Source: Sipunculus nudus (taxonomy: Eukaryota > Annelida > Sipuncula > Golfingiida > Sipunculidae). From it: a stretch of DNA of 64,000 nt. The DNA lies in NCBI GenBank assembly GCA_026874595.1, contig CM049314.1, forward strand, positions 68,940,300 to 69,004,299. Reading direction: 5' to 3'. Under the pieces are notes generated by a model. It searched no databases, was not told the DNA's origin, and saw nothing but the letters and a program-made list of their open reading frames with translations. Each line of letters starts with the position of its first letter. Positions within the stretch are counted from its first letter, which is position 1. Position numbers and translations under genes: made by a program. This document shows, one piece after another, positions 12,831 to 24,686 of the stretch.

Positions 12831-13260
12831 AAGTTTAAGGTTGCTCTAACAAAGGATAAAGAAGGTGTACATGCTAAAGGCTTGCTCCTTGACCAGTGAA
12901 ACCGCCCACGTAAGTGTATGTATTGTCAACTGAACAGGAATGCTTAAACATACCACCGTGTCAAAGAGAGTTTTGCAATAAAACAGTGGGTTCCTGAGAA
13001 CCACAAAGCAATAAAAGAAGAACTTCACCAAGAATGAAAGGCGAGCATGCGGTGAACTTATGAAATATACATCTATTATCATTATTCTCCCTGTAGACAA
13101 GCGAAAAGGAAACCATCATGCTAGACCAAGCTGAATCTGAGGTGAAGCAATTATAATGTTGTGTTACCCAAAGACTTGACGTGTACTAAAAAAGGACCCA
13201 GCCTAAAATACAACTCACAACCGTTGAAAATTCTCAGTTTGTTTGGAGAATGTGAAGACG
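12831..13260. other. No gene seen
   Basis: Short ORFs only; nothing recognised. Confidence 0.4.
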
Positions 13261-13441
13261 ATCACGCTTGCACATAACACCTGCCTGTATCCCACGGCAG
13301 ACGCAACGCTACTCCATTATTACACACCTCAAGTGCAGAAAGAAAGTATCTATCACGCTTGCACATAACACATGCCTGTATTCAACGGCTGACTCAACGC
13401 TACGGCAATATAACACAGGGGAAAGTATCCTATAACGTTAA
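13261..13441 (+). repeat. Two-unit degenerate tandem repeat, about 91 bp
   Basis: 'atcacgcttgcacataacac' recurs at 13261 and 13352, followed in both by 'tgcctgtat' and 'caacgctac'. The copies are clearly related but diverged. Confidence 0.75.
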
Positions 13442-16197
13442 TCGCAGACCACGCTACATCGTACAACAAGTCCAAAACATTGTTTGACTTACTCAATACA
13501 TAGGCTGGGAAAAATCCCCATCATGTGAAAAAAGTGAAGTTCGCCGAAGAAGCGGGGAAGATAAACATAACAGATGATGCGAAACGTTGAAGACGCATTT
13601 GAGATCGTGAAGAAATACACCGTACAAGCCCTTTTAAAACCGTAACAAATTAGACTCAACTGGAAGCATCCTGTTCACATATATAAGGCAATGAAAGAGT
13701 GAAAAATTCCATTCCTTGAACGCTGGTCACCAGACGCCCTGGCGATTTGGTAAAGATGGAAGTATACCACTAAAATCGTGACGGGGGACAACACGACCTG
13801 TCCAACTCTGCAAACCACGCTCCACGCCGAAACGCTAACTACTAGCGTGGAGTAGCCAATCCACAGTCTGATAAAATGTGATCCACTTATGTAAGCAGAG
13901 GAAACTGTCATTACAACAAGTAGGCAAAACGTAAATCACAAATTAGAAAAAAAAGTTGAGGAAAAATTTCTTAAATCAAAGATCAGGTGTATATATCCAT
14001 AATGTTGACACGAAAATTGAAAAAAAGAAACAATAAGAAAGTCAATACTTTAAATTGGAGGGTCACATGACAAAAAGATCTTGAACGAGATTGAAAATGT
14101 TAATATCAATATCAATGTTTATATTGTGTTCCTCCTCAACAAAGGATAACCAGCGATATTCTTTAAATTATCTGCAAAATTATGATGTTCCTATATCGAA
14201 GAACAAAACCCGACAAAGGTAAAAAAAAATTAAAGTAGATGAATGCCGTAAAGCCTTACTTTCAATGGAGATTATCAAAATCGCAGAATATTATGGCAAA
14301 GGTTCTGATTTCTATGCACGTTTGGTCAGTTGTTGGTCACCAGCACGTATGTTGTTAATTATTCATTATTCAGCTGACAGCTTCACAAACACAGGCTATC
14401 ATATATAACACTTATTGATAAGCACAACGATCACATAAAATTACAGAATTGGAGATCTTTTTTAATAAATGTAGATTATAAAATTGGATTATAATGCTCT
14501 TTTCCTAGGACTACAACAGTCAGTTCCTATATTACTTCATCATGATCAGTCTTGGTAGGCAAAAAGAATAGATATTTTCAGTAGTCTATAACTTACAGAA
14601 ATACTAAATCATGCAAAGATCAATAACAAAGAAGACTTGATTTTTGCATTGGATTTTGAAAAAAAAAAACTTTTGATTCATTACAGTAGAGTTTTCATTT
14701 TAGGTGTTAAAGTTCTTTAAACATTAGGCCATAATTTGATGACTTAATACTGTTTATAGTCAAGAAAGTTCTACATTAAATATTGATATTGCATTGATTT
14801 ATTTTTTTAAATACTTTTTCTTTTCCCCCTATTTATTTATTCCGAATCTACGTCATTTGGGTTAATGTGGTCATTTACGTTGAAGCGGGTTGAAGACTTG
14901 AATGTCAGATGAAATGGTAAATTTACTCTTATCTGGTTGTGGTTCCTACTACATTATTTGTTCTATAGATTTTATATTATTTAATTATAATATTATCTCA
15001 TAAAGGTATTTTTTTCTCTCGTGTCAAAAAGGCAGTCGCATCAATGTAGGGGACACTCAATTTAAAACAAAGAAAAAATGATATAAAACCATTCCGTGAT
15101 ACATTACTTATTCCTTATTTACCTAGTAGCATTACCAGCAAGAATAGTGGTCCTGAAAGAAATGGTGTACACTTGAGCATCACAGGAAGCATTCAAAGAT
15201 ACAGTATTTAAAACAGTGGCAACTTATTTTTGCTTATTCAGTAAAAATAATAGTATGCCTGGGGAAGCATTGACCCGGTGTCTCTGGCAGCACAGCTAGG
15301 TTGACAGAAGGGTGTCGTGCACATACAATGCAAACTTCAAGCTTATTTAGCCTTATCTCATGTAATTGCCCATGTAGCTTTATGCAGCTCATCTGTCGAA
15401 CCCATATATGGTCAAGGATGGTTTAGTGCAGTCACATCTACTAAAGCCTTCACGTTCCCTTTAACCCAAGCCTTAAGCGGTGGTTTGGAACCGAGTACGT
15501 ACCAAGCGCGTGTCTGCAGGAGATGCACCGTTCAGGTATGAAAGACTGGCTGATGTTCAGCAGGGGACTAAATTTAACAGCTTGTAGAATGGAAGTGGTA
15601 TACTCTACCAGTATGGTACAGAGGGCATTGCACTGGCACTCTTTGTTGATGTAGTTGCGTCAAAAGAAACAACAACAACAAAAGTCAATTTGGTGAGTTT
15701 TACCTGGCTTGACCTCCAAATCCCGTTGCATCTGACAGGAGATGTACCTGGTACAGGGATCCATTAACCAGCCTAAACTGTAAATTTTAGCCCATGATCG
15801 ATGATATTGTTTAATGTCCAATACACCAAAAACAGCCTCTGTCCTGTATTATCAGTGTTATTAGCCAGCGTTTATTTAATTATCACCTACAATGGAAACT
15901 ATGAGTTGTCCCTTCTGCAAGAAGATGAAAATAAAAACTGGCAAAGTCTCTACACTAAAATTAACAATACAAAGAGAAGACTAATTGTAATTCTTGTAAG
16001 GATGTCATATCATTATATGTTTTCAAGTGCCCTTCACATCCAAGGAGAACTAAAGCTCTTTTTTTTAATTTTATTGTTACAAATGTTACAATTTGAAGTA
16101 CATATCACAGTATTGCACAGTTTATTAGCAAACTTTAAATATTCTTGCTTTTTCTTTGAAATCAAACAGTAAAAAATGTTAAGGCATCTCATGGATG
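13442..16197. other. No gene seen
   Basis: AT-rich sequence containing a 123-aa ORF at 15801-16172 (plus). It is leucine- and aromatic-rich with no domain I recognise and AT-driven codon use, so I treat it as fortuitous. A short CGCTCCACGCC / tagCGTGGAG pair lies near 13820-13855. Confidence 0.4.
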
Positions 16198-16207
16198 TTT
16201 ATTTATT
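16198..16207 (-). promoter_or_regulatory. Candidate poly(A) signals of the acyltransferase gene
   Basis: Two overlapping minus-strand AATAAA hexamers about 525 bp downstream of the stop codon. An ATTAAA at 16371-16376 is a nearer alternative. Which is used cannot be told from sequence. Confidence 0.35.
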
Positions 16208-16730
16208 GCAAAATGAATAAATCTTAAACAATATTATATTTAGGTTTATGACATCTGTGTCTACCTGGACATCGCTGGTCAGTTAAAAGGAGAAAGTCCA
16301 TACCTATGTAACAATTGTTTCAACTACCTTGAGAGCTTTAAATGTTGTCTTCATTATGTGGACACCAAAGTTTAATAAGTACCCTCATGCTGACTAACAA
16401 TGTCATACTACCTAACAGTATGAAAGAAGATAAATTACTTCATAAGAAGTAGAAATTGAATCATGCAAGATACATGTGATTTTATATTAAGGTGCATACA
16501 CGTTTCCTTTAACAGGCAATGTAGAACACTATAAAGACTGCACTTTTTTGTAAAGGTAAAAGGGAAACACACATTGTAAAAAATTTTCAAACATCTGCGT
16601 GTTTTTTATATACTCATGATTCATCATATGATGGGATTAGTGCTGTATTAACAGTCCTTTGCACAAGGCTTATAGTTTTCGATGTTATAAATAATACTTC
16701 AAAGAAATATTGTCAATAACAAGATAAACT

Positions 16731-18233
16731 TTAAACTTCCGTTCCCTGGGTCTGCGTGCAATACTCTTCCAGAATTTCTGGGATCTTTTCCATGATGGTG
16801 TGAGCAAATTTCTGGCTGACCTTTGATTTCTTCAAACTGAGTGTCCAGCTCAGTTGGCCGTTGACAGTGGCGACACCATGGAAAAAGTACGGGGGTTTAT
16901 CACCAAAAGAAACTCCGGTGATTGTTCTGTAATACTCAGTAAGTTTCAGATTGTATTTTCCCTCAGTCAGGAGCGGCTTTGGACCTGCGTCACAGTTTCC
17001 GAGATTACTTAAAACCGCATGATGAGTCAGATCAATATCATTGACAAACTCCTGAAACTTGGATTCTTTAAGAATATCACCCATAATTTGCACTTTGGTG
17101 AAAAACTCCAGGTAATTGGGTAATAAGGCCTTTTTCTTGACATCACTAAATGCGCTTTGACAGAGAGTCCAGAACTGTTCCTGTGATGGGTCATTGGGAA
17201 CTTTGATTGTACTATTACCATTGCAATGATAGACCCCGAGCGGTTGAGGACTTCGTAGTCCAGCATGTTCTCGCACGTCGATAGGCCATACAACTGTAAT
17301 TTCAGCCGGAGGGGTCAAGTTGGCCTCGATGTAAGCGGCAGTCAGTGCCATGCTGGACGCTACCAGTAGGACACTATGAACTGAAACACCATTGTTTTTT
17401 GCGCTACTAATTATAAATCTTGTGACCTCTCTACTCAACAGAAATGCTATTGCGAACGGCTCATTAGAGTTGTCGCGTTCCGGACTACTCATCTCATTCA
17501 CAAACTTTAATTTTGAGTACTCTTTTCGACCAAATATCCCTGCTTTCCAGTGGAAAGCGGTCCAAACTATGTTAAACAGCACTTTTTGATACCAGGAGGT
17601 TTTTACTTTACCGAACAATGCAGCTTCAGATGGCTTCAATAAAGGGATCGGGGAAACCATACCGTCTGCTCTTTCTCCGTTTGCTATTGCTGAAAGTACA
17701 GGCAGAAACTGGCGGTAGAGGAAATCAAAAGCGCTTATACCGTCCACAATAGCGTGGTGTATGGTAAAAATGATCACGTGCTCGAAGCACGTGATTGAAT
17801 CTGCCTTATCACGTTCGGTAACGTGTGCAAAAGTGGCACGCCACAATGGGCCATTTAAGGTATCAAGTGGCTCTTTACAAATTTCATTTACCAAGGTTGG
17901 CCAGTCTCCTTTCTTCTCAAGTGTAGTTGAGTCATAATCTATCTGGCCAGGGTTCTCCCTCGGAGAAAACAAAAAGTTTACCTCGTTGTTCGGGTTATTT
18001 TCCTCTCGAATAATACGCATCCGCAAGGCCTCTTGGGAACGAGACATTGTGACAAATGCATTTCTGACGTCATTTTCGTCCAACTTCTGATTTGCCTTCA
18101 CCACGATCACATGACTACATACTGTGGAATTGTCACGTTCCACCATATAATGATATAAACTTTCCATTGAGCTCATTGGTCGACCCATGCTGGCCTTAAA
18201 CTGTTTGGTCGGATCTTCATTGCCCGCTGACAT
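16731..18233 (-). CDS. Single-exon CoA-dependent acyltransferase, condensation-domain/PapA-like fold
   Basis: Uninterrupted 500-codon ORF. Residues 159-165 are HHAIVDG, matching the HHxxxDG active-site motif of the chloramphenicol acetyltransferase-like superfamily (NRPS condensation domains, alcohol O-acetyltransferases, PapA, BAHD). H160 is the likely catalytic base and D164 the structural aspartate. The family's usual two-lobe layout fits: an N-terminal lobe to about residue 185, then a C-terminal lobe with an SNLGN turn at 409-413 and a final strand-rich 'GQLSWTLSL'. No signal peptide or membrane helix is evident, so it is probably cytosolic. By family it should transfer an acyl group from CoA (or a carrier protein) to an alcohol or amine; the substrate is unknown. 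The ATG at 18233 has A at -3 and lies nine bases after a good 3' splice site, so a non-coding 5' exon is likely. The intronless coding region could reflect retroposition or ancient transfer; sequence alone does not decide. Confidence 0.9.
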   Translation of the reverse strand: MSAGNEDPTKQFKASMGRPMSSMESLYHYMVERDNSTVCSHVIVVKANQKLDENDVRNAFVTMSRSQEALRMRIIREENNPNNEVNFLFSPRENPGQIDYDSTTLEKKGDWPTLVNEICKEPLDTLNGPLWRATFAHVTERDKADSITCFEHVIIFTIHHAIVDGISAFDFLYRQFLPVLSAIANGERADGMVSPIPLLKPSEAALFGKVKTSWYQKVLFNIVWTAFHWKAGIFGRKEYSKLKFVNEMSSPERDNSNEPFAIAFLLSREVTRFIISSAKNNGVSVHSVLLVASSMALTAAYIEANLTPPAEITVVWPIDVREHAGLRSPQPLGVYHCNGNSTIKVPNDPSQEQFWTLCQSAFSDVKKKALLPNYLEFFTKVQIMGDILKESKFQEFVNDIDLTHHAVLSNLGNCDAGPKPLLTEGKYNLKLTEYYRTITGVSFGDKPPYFFHGVATVNGQLSWTLSLKKSKVSQKFAHTIMEKIPEILEEYCTQTQGTEV

Positions 18234-18262
18234 CTTTATAGCCTAAAGAACAGATACAGGGA
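18234..18262 (-). promoter_or_regulatory. Probable 3' splice site just upstream of the acyltransferase ATG
   Basis: On the minus strand, 'tgtatctgttctttag' (pyrimidine-rich, AG at 18244-18243) is followed by 'gctataaag' and the ATG. This fits an intron in the 5' UTR, with the whole coding sequence in the last exon. The upstream exon was not located. Confidence 0.5.
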
Positions 18263-19817
18263 TGGGATAAAAGGACAAAATATTCATATTGAATAGGATA
18301 TTTACATGTGGACGGTATTCTTATCCGAGACATGATACACTGATGTTTTTATTCTTATTAAAGTATAATAAAAGTTTCAACATGTAGCCATGGAGCAAGC
18401 GTACCAACCTGTTTGAAAAAAAGATACTACCGGTACCACAGTGTATGAAGCTCAATCACCTGATGAGCCATTGAACGAAGCATATATAGCTAGGTTATCA
18501 TGCTTTGAAAAAAAAATTAGGGGCTGATTGACTGCGGAGAATAAATCTATATTTCTGAAGATTATTACAATTAATATATCTATATACATAATATATATGT
18601 GTTACAGGCAAATTGCGGAAAAACTTTTCATTAAATGCCTAAATAGTTGAAGGCATTTTAAGAAATTACTGTTTCCCATAGGCGTATCACGAAATGAAGG
18701 AATTTTTCAAATATTATGCAAAATGACTGAACGCTATTGTTCATTATTGTACAATTTTTTACTCATGTGATTTAGACAAATATCACAATAGATTATGCTC
18801 AATAATATATGCTCTCTTTTGCAAAATAGTAACTTTACTTATGTATGAGGAAATTCTATTGAAGAATCTTGTATGTATTTTTCTGAAACTCAGGTAAAGT
18901 AGTTTGTCAGATACAATTGTCACTGATCTGCTTATATCATACTTGTTGCATCATAATGTTCTATTAAACAACTGAGCAGTTAAAGGTTGCCTCCCAGAAG
19001 ACTATATCCAAGTTCAGGAATGATTACATGATAAAGAATTAAGTCGGATATCATAATATATTTTCTTTTAATTTGTTTTAAATAACTTTCAAACATGAAA
19101 TATTTGTAAATAATGCAAATACTTTATGATTGTTTATTTATTTATTTTTATTGTTTAATTCTTTAAATTTCTATGTATGGACCATATTGCAACAAAGTAC
19201 TAGCTTTATTAATCACATTCTGTTTAATAAATAGGTACAGACCAGAAGCCCATTTACATCCACAGACCACCATAGATAAAGGGCCACATTAGATGATAGT
19301 CTACTTAATATAATAAGCCTGTGTTTTCCCCACTTTTTTACCCATATAATTTGAAATAATGTATCCATAAATCAATTCTTTATATGGAACAACCATTTAT
19401 GTATAAATTATATTTGTATATTCGTGTTTTTGTGGCTCTAAATCTAAGTTGAAGTATACAAGGCCTAATCATGGCCACAGCGGCAAAAATCAAATGCTGA
19501 TAAAGAATTGAATTCAGGTATAGTATAGGTATTGAAGAATGATTATTGTGTAACTAAATTGGATCTCTTCTGATTATGATTAAGTTTTAAGTGCTTACAT
19601 TTACACGTATGAGTGACGTAGAGTGTTCCTGATCCGATTAGTGTAGAAAACATATGGTTCTAATAGTGCATCAATCATTGTCAAAGCAGCAACATTAAAG
19701 TAAACTCGTTTCAACCTAACACTGTGTTGTCATTTAGACCATCCAGAAATTGGGTATTTGCTTGAAATCTTTAGACATTTCATGAAGTGCCTCACTGTAC
19801 ATTTGCTTGTAACACAA

Positions 19818-19822
<5 letters not shown>
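18263..19822. other. No gene seen; presumed 5' flank/UTR intron of the acyltransferase gene
   Basis: AT-rich with no recognised repeat or ORF. It should hold the first non-coding exon and promoter of the minus-strand gene, but I cannot place them. Confidence 0.35.
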
Positions 19823-19879
<57 letters not shown>

Positions 19880-19887
19880 GAGAGAAA

Positions 19888-19939
<52 letters not shown>

Positions 19940-20085
19940 GAGAGAGAGATGTATGAATACCCTGGTGGGTTAATTGTAAATAGAAATGGAATATTAGAAC
20001 AGAGAAAAATCGGTTCACTGACGACGTAAATCGAACCCATGACCTTCCGATTGCCGGTCGACTGCTCTATTCAGTGTATTCATAT
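19823..20085 (-). mobile_element. tRNA-derived SINE (family 1, copy a) with (TC)n(TA)n tail
   Basis: On the minus strand a tRNA-like head (20080-20010) has a box A-like TGAATAGAGCAGT (20073-20061) and box B GGGTTCGA (20038-20031). The 'ccggcaatcggaaggtca' between them resembles an anticodon arm. A short body with 'accagggtattcata' follows, then a long (TC)n (19877-19950) and (TA)n (19824-19876) 3' tail. Two further copies at 23.5-24.1 and 24.26-24.40 kb share head, body and order. Confidence 0.78.
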
Positions 20086-23000
20086 TCCACTTATATATAT
20101 TTATATGTGTGTGTATGTGTACACATGTTATTAATTTTTTGAATGAGTACTGCTTTGTAGTATAATAGGAGATCCATTAATTAGTGCAGTAATATTTTAT
20201 CAGAGACTTACCTGCACGTAAACACAGTTTAAATGGGTAGATTTTGCAGCTTTGCCTGACAAAACGCTTACTTAATTATGCCGATCTGACACAGGTTCAA
20301 CCCAACAAAACAAAACCGCTTCCCAAAAGAACACCTGATACCTACTGAGCTCTCCCGCATACTAAACCTACGGAACCTATATACAGGTAACAAGGGCCCA
20401 GTGTGTAAGCAGGTCGGCGGTGTATACTGTGCATTGTTATAATTGTTCTCTGAAGCGTGAGGGGGAATAACACGGACACCCTGTGTCGCTACACGCATAC
20501 GGCATACCATTGATTCTAAAAAAAATACCATTTACCTTTATCACTAGTCCTTGAAATCACCATTGACCCAAATCTCCCGACAGGGTACAGATCGATTGAA
20601 ACAATGACAGAACGCTGCAGGAGATTGTTCAACCGACACTGAACTTAACGCCCTTGACTAACATTGACCGAGATTGCTGGGGTAAGCACTATGTACAACC
20701 ATTGCCGACCACATGAACTCGGTTACCTGTCACTCCAGGATCGCGTCAAAACGTGCTTAAACCGGATGGCACTTGGTAATGTTTGTATACATTTACACCG
20801 CCACGTCACCGATATAACACTGCATTGTAGTTTCCTAGGTTTTAAGAAATTACGAACAACAAAGACAATGCTATTCTTTCTAACTGTTATATCTGGCTTT
20901 AAACTTTGTCAATGCATGCTTACTATTTGGACCATTGACTTATTTATTGCAATTTTCAATTGCCAGGCTCGATTACGCCGTACAAGTGTATTCCGCACAC
21001 GGCCGTTTTCATCCTTGATGTTCATAGATAGACCTTCTGTGTGGAGAATGAATTGACCCATCAATGCAGGCAAAATAGGGACAAGTCACAATTGAAATGT
21101 TTTTCCTATTTATTATTTTTATGAAATCCCTATATAACTGACATGCACGTAGTCCCAAAGATTCCTATCTCGCTTTATTTAACCTTTCACTATGATATAA
21201 CATACGTGTATTTTTTCCGTTTATGGAACCTATTTATGATGTGTAATGCCTCATAACCTTTATTAAAGAGTTGTTTCGGTACAAATTACACCTTAATGAA
21301 TGGGAAAGGTTCATATTTTGATTTCGTAACGAAGCGCATGTTTAGAAATTGAGATAAGTGTTAGTTGGCCGACTCTCTCAATCATGTTCAACTAGAGCTA
21401 GGGGGATATTTCATTCACTTTTCAACAATTCTTAATCATTAGGCACAGAATGCCTTTACTTTATGCCTAGACAGGCCGTGGTGAAAGCATCAGGGAAACA
21501 AGGAATATAGGCCAAGATTATATATGTATATAAATTTAAGATGATAAGCTTTTCTGAATAAAGTAGCAAATATAGTTATATACATGTGATGCAGGAATAT
21601 TTCAATATTTTTAATAGGAAAGGTGATTCCGATAGCAAATTGAAAAAAAAATGTAATTGTCTGGGAGTGTTTAAGGCTATAAGTAAAAGCATCATTGATG
21701 TTCATGGTCAGCTGAGAGAGATTGATTAATGACGATTATATAATTGTTCTGGGGTTAGCCATGTCGATATACATCCTGTGCTCATACCAGTGTACATACG
21801 TCCTAGGGACGCCAGGCTCCAAGGCCTTAATAATGTTATTATTGCATCAGTCTACACAGGTTAATTACTTTACACAGATGTACCTGTACACTCGCGTACA
21901 CGGAAGTCACTCACCTGACCTTCGCGGTCCCGAATCACGCTCTCGTTAAACCGATTTCTACCCAATACAAAACAGATATGAACTTTTGCATAGGCTATCC
22001 CCGAGACTGTGCAACTTAAATTTCTTCTGGTAACCTCAGCAAACACCCATGTTTTTATCAACATTGTTTGTTTGATAGAAGGGTTACTGTAAAGACTGAA
22101 TCACAAGTGACAGAGACATGTTTTGGGTACATTGGTTTGCAAGATGTCTGCAAACCTCTGTATATAAAGGGAAAATAATCTAACAAATAATAATCACACA
22201 CATTTTCTGAAAAAAAGTATTTATAACATGACCTTTTTAAGATATCCCAGTGTTGTGGATATTGTCTCTGTTGTTTAGAGAAAATTTGATAACCAATGTC
22301 ATCGAGACATTTAAAAGACGTATTAAAGAAGGATCGGAAAATGCGATTACCGGTATAGGTATATAATTTATATTATCTTATTTTTCATCGGAGTGGTATG
22401 AGCTCTCCGAAAGGTGTCTTGAACAGGTCTGCAGGTGTATGTTGGGGACCTCTGGATCTGTAATTGAAAAAGTAACCACTCATAACACAAGCACACACGA
22501 TTCTATGATGTATTGGTATCAAAATTACATCCATTTATCAGATGCTGGCACTAATGCGGACGGCATCTTCAAGACGTCTTGGCTCAAAACCAATATAATC
22601 CGAGTTGGTTCAGGCAGTTTCCCTGCGATGGACCCATACATCAAAGGGGAAACGAAGCAACTTTCATTGCATATTCCATTTCATTGGAACAAATAAAACT
22701 TATTACACGGACTCTTTTCTGTGATGAAATTTAAGAAACCTTGATTAATTGTACAGGGCTTTCAGGTATGTTTGGGTAAGGGTCTTTGACGCTCGAAAAC
22801 GTTTGTACGGACGCTAGGTTCTGCGGGTCCAAGCGTCCGATGGGACTTGCAAATAACCTGCTTTAGTACCTCGGTGAAGCACTCAATGACCACTACTGAC
22901 TGCCTCAAACGAACCTGTCGTGGTGTAAACACCGCGCTTAAAACTGAGGCTTTCATTTAGCTATAAGCATATATTCATATAATATCACGATTTCTTATCA

Positions 23001-23497
23001 TATAATAATTTGATAATTACATAAAATACGAAGAATATTTAATTTTAATGAAATCCTTCATAACTGGACACGTATCATCTCCACTTGGAATGCTCTAAAA
23101 TTCGAATGACTCCCGAAAATTTTGGCCTAAGCATCCCGGACTCTTCAAATTTGCTTCCTATTGAAAGCCCTGTTCATATTAACAACGTAATTTCTTAAAT
23201 TGATCATGGACCGATAATTGTTAATCTGATGGTGGCAACTTGTTATACAACGTCAAATGTTTTAGTGCAATATCTCATGGGCACAAAAACAGTTTGATTT
23301 CTTATGTATACGCATGTATAAGAAAAAAAGTCATAAATTCTAGTCGTTTCGTTGTAATGTCTATGTAAATTGTATAATTAAATCCTTTCTATGGTATTGT
23401 TCACATGTTGCCTTGAAACAGATAAAAACGCCTATTGTAGGGTGTGCATTAATTGATAATTCTCTTAAATGCTACGTTGAGAATATATTAAACTCAC

Positions 23498-23498
<1 letters not shown>
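20086..23498. other. No convincing gene; two mid-length ORFs noted
   Basis: ORFs at 20664-21056 (plus, 130 aa, basic with a cysteine/leucine-rich centre) and 22439-22696 (plus, 85 aa) show no recognisable domain, splice support or codon bias. I would not annotate them as genes. The rest is unassigned. Confidence 0.4.
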
Positions 23499-23579
<81 letters not shown>

Positions 23580-24115
23580 TGAATAGATAGCCATGCTGGT
23601 TCATTGTAAAAACGAATGGAACATGAATACACATGTCTTAGGGATCAGTTGCCACTTAGTCGGATTTCTGACTTTTACCAAGACTTTTTAAGCCCTTTTA
23701 AGAGTTTAATGTAGCCGAACATTCTATGATTTATATATACTTACCTTATGTTTTCCTTTGTCATATTCCCGTTTGCATATTGTTGTATATGTTTTAGATA
23801 GTATCTTAGAGTGCACAATAATCCTAGACTTCTATGTAGGTATTCGCGTACTATTCATGTATTTATCTTCATGCTATATGTTCAGCATTTTACAATTTTT
23901 ACATAACTTTGCCTTTTATATGTTTATCAGGGCCCAGGACCCTACTAAAAATCAACTTATTGTGCTGAATAGGCCATCCTGGTAAAACATCTTTGAAATA
24001 GATAAATAAATAAATAAAAAAGTCGGTTCAGTGCGGATTGGAATCGAGCCCATGACCTTACGATTGCCAGTCGCTTGTTCTGTCCACTGATCTACAGCCG
24101 ATCCCCGGCCCGTCT
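23499..24115 (-). mobile_element. tRNA-derived SINE (family 1, copy b), split by an insertion
   Basis: The tail and body (TA)n(GA)n plus 'tgaatagatagccatgctgg' lie at 23499-23635. The tRNA-like head with box B GGGCTCGA (24051-24044) lies at 24022-24115. In copies a and c these parts are contiguous; here 23636-24021 separates them. The break falls between 'catgaatacaca' and 'agtcggttca'. Confidence 0.78.
23636..24021 (+). mobile_element. LINE-type 3' end inserted in the SINE
   Basis: A roughly 385-bp insertion ends 'ggccatcctggtaaaacatc', 'tttgaaatag' and an (ATAA)n tail at about 24000-24019, as expected for a 5'-truncated non-LTR retrotransposon. The embedded 75-aa ORF (23758-23985) ends exactly in this conserved-looking tail. 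It has no recognisable RT motif, so only the extreme 3' end is present. Confidence 0.6.
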
Positions 24116-24261
24116 GTGTATAAGCACATTTTAAAGGAACCAGCGTGGTGACGTCACGGTATTTACGTCAGAGTGCTACCCACTACATGTGTCTGCACGG
24201 TGACATTGAATGCAGCAGGGAGAACTGATGGCCTTATATGGTAAGCGGCATATAGTCTATT
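24116..24261. other. No feature seen
   Basis: Spacer between two SINE copies, including an alternating 'gacgtcacggtatttacgtc' patch. Nothing else noted. Confidence 0.3.
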
Positions 24262-24400
24262 GTATAGAGAGATGAATGAATAGCTATGCTAATTCATTAC
24301 ATGAATAGAACATGAATAAACAGAAATGTCGGTTCACTACCGATGGGAATCGAACCAATGACCTTACGATTTCCGGTTCCCCACTGGCTCCACTCAAAAG
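24262..24400 (-). mobile_element. tRNA-derived SINE (family 1, copy c)
   Basis: The minus-strand head (24396-24329) has TTGGTTCGATTCCC (box B) and 'ggaaatcgtaaggtca'. The body has 'ttagcatagctattcattca' and only a vestigial GA tail. It is the most diverged of the three copies in box A. Confidence 0.72.
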
Positions 24401-24516
24401 GACCCTTCAGGGTTATACATGTCACCTTTTTCTATGAATGTATTTTAAAGTCGGTATTACGTAAAATAACTAGACATTTCTTGGCACCGCAGGTGCCAGA
24501 GTATCCCCAGACATAG

Positions 24517-24535
24517 TAGCCCCCCCCCCCCCCCT
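24517..24535. repeat. Poly(C) tract near the element's 5' end
   Basis: A run of C interrupting the conserved start of the element; likely slippage. Confidence 0.85.
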
Positions 24536-24667
24536 ACAAGAACAGACCCCCATTTTTAGCAGCATATACTGACACTTGGCATATTTATTGTTTCTTCAAT
24601 CTAACAATCCACAATCTTGTTGAAGATGTTGGTCCTGTGACCTTGATCTTTTTAAAGATGTGTCCTG

Positions 24668-24686
24668 TGACCTTGACCTTTGACCT
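24668..24686 (+). promoter_or_regulatory. Nuclear-receptor-like half-site run (DR1 plus extra half-site)
   Basis: TGACCTTGACCTTTGACCT. On the other strand this reads three AGGTCA half-sites, two spaced by one base (DR1, the RXR/HNF4 type) and one abutting. It recurs exactly at 24955-24973 and with one mismatch at 25246-25264. It is a motif match only; no binding evidence exists. Confidence 0.4.

Noticed and set aside
15801-16172. 123-aa plus-strand ORF downstream of the acyltransferase
   Set aside because: Low-complexity hydrophobic text, no motif; overlaps the probable 3' flank of the minus-strand gene.
20010-20080. Functional tRNA gene
   Set aside because: Boxes A and B are present but no clean cloverleaf acceptor pairing; repeated with a SINE body, so it is a SINE head. 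The same applies at 24.05, 24.36, 26.9, 56.07 and 59.24 kb.
20664-21056. 130-aa plus-strand ORF
   Set aside because: No recognisable domain, no splice signals in plausible positions, AT-driven composition.
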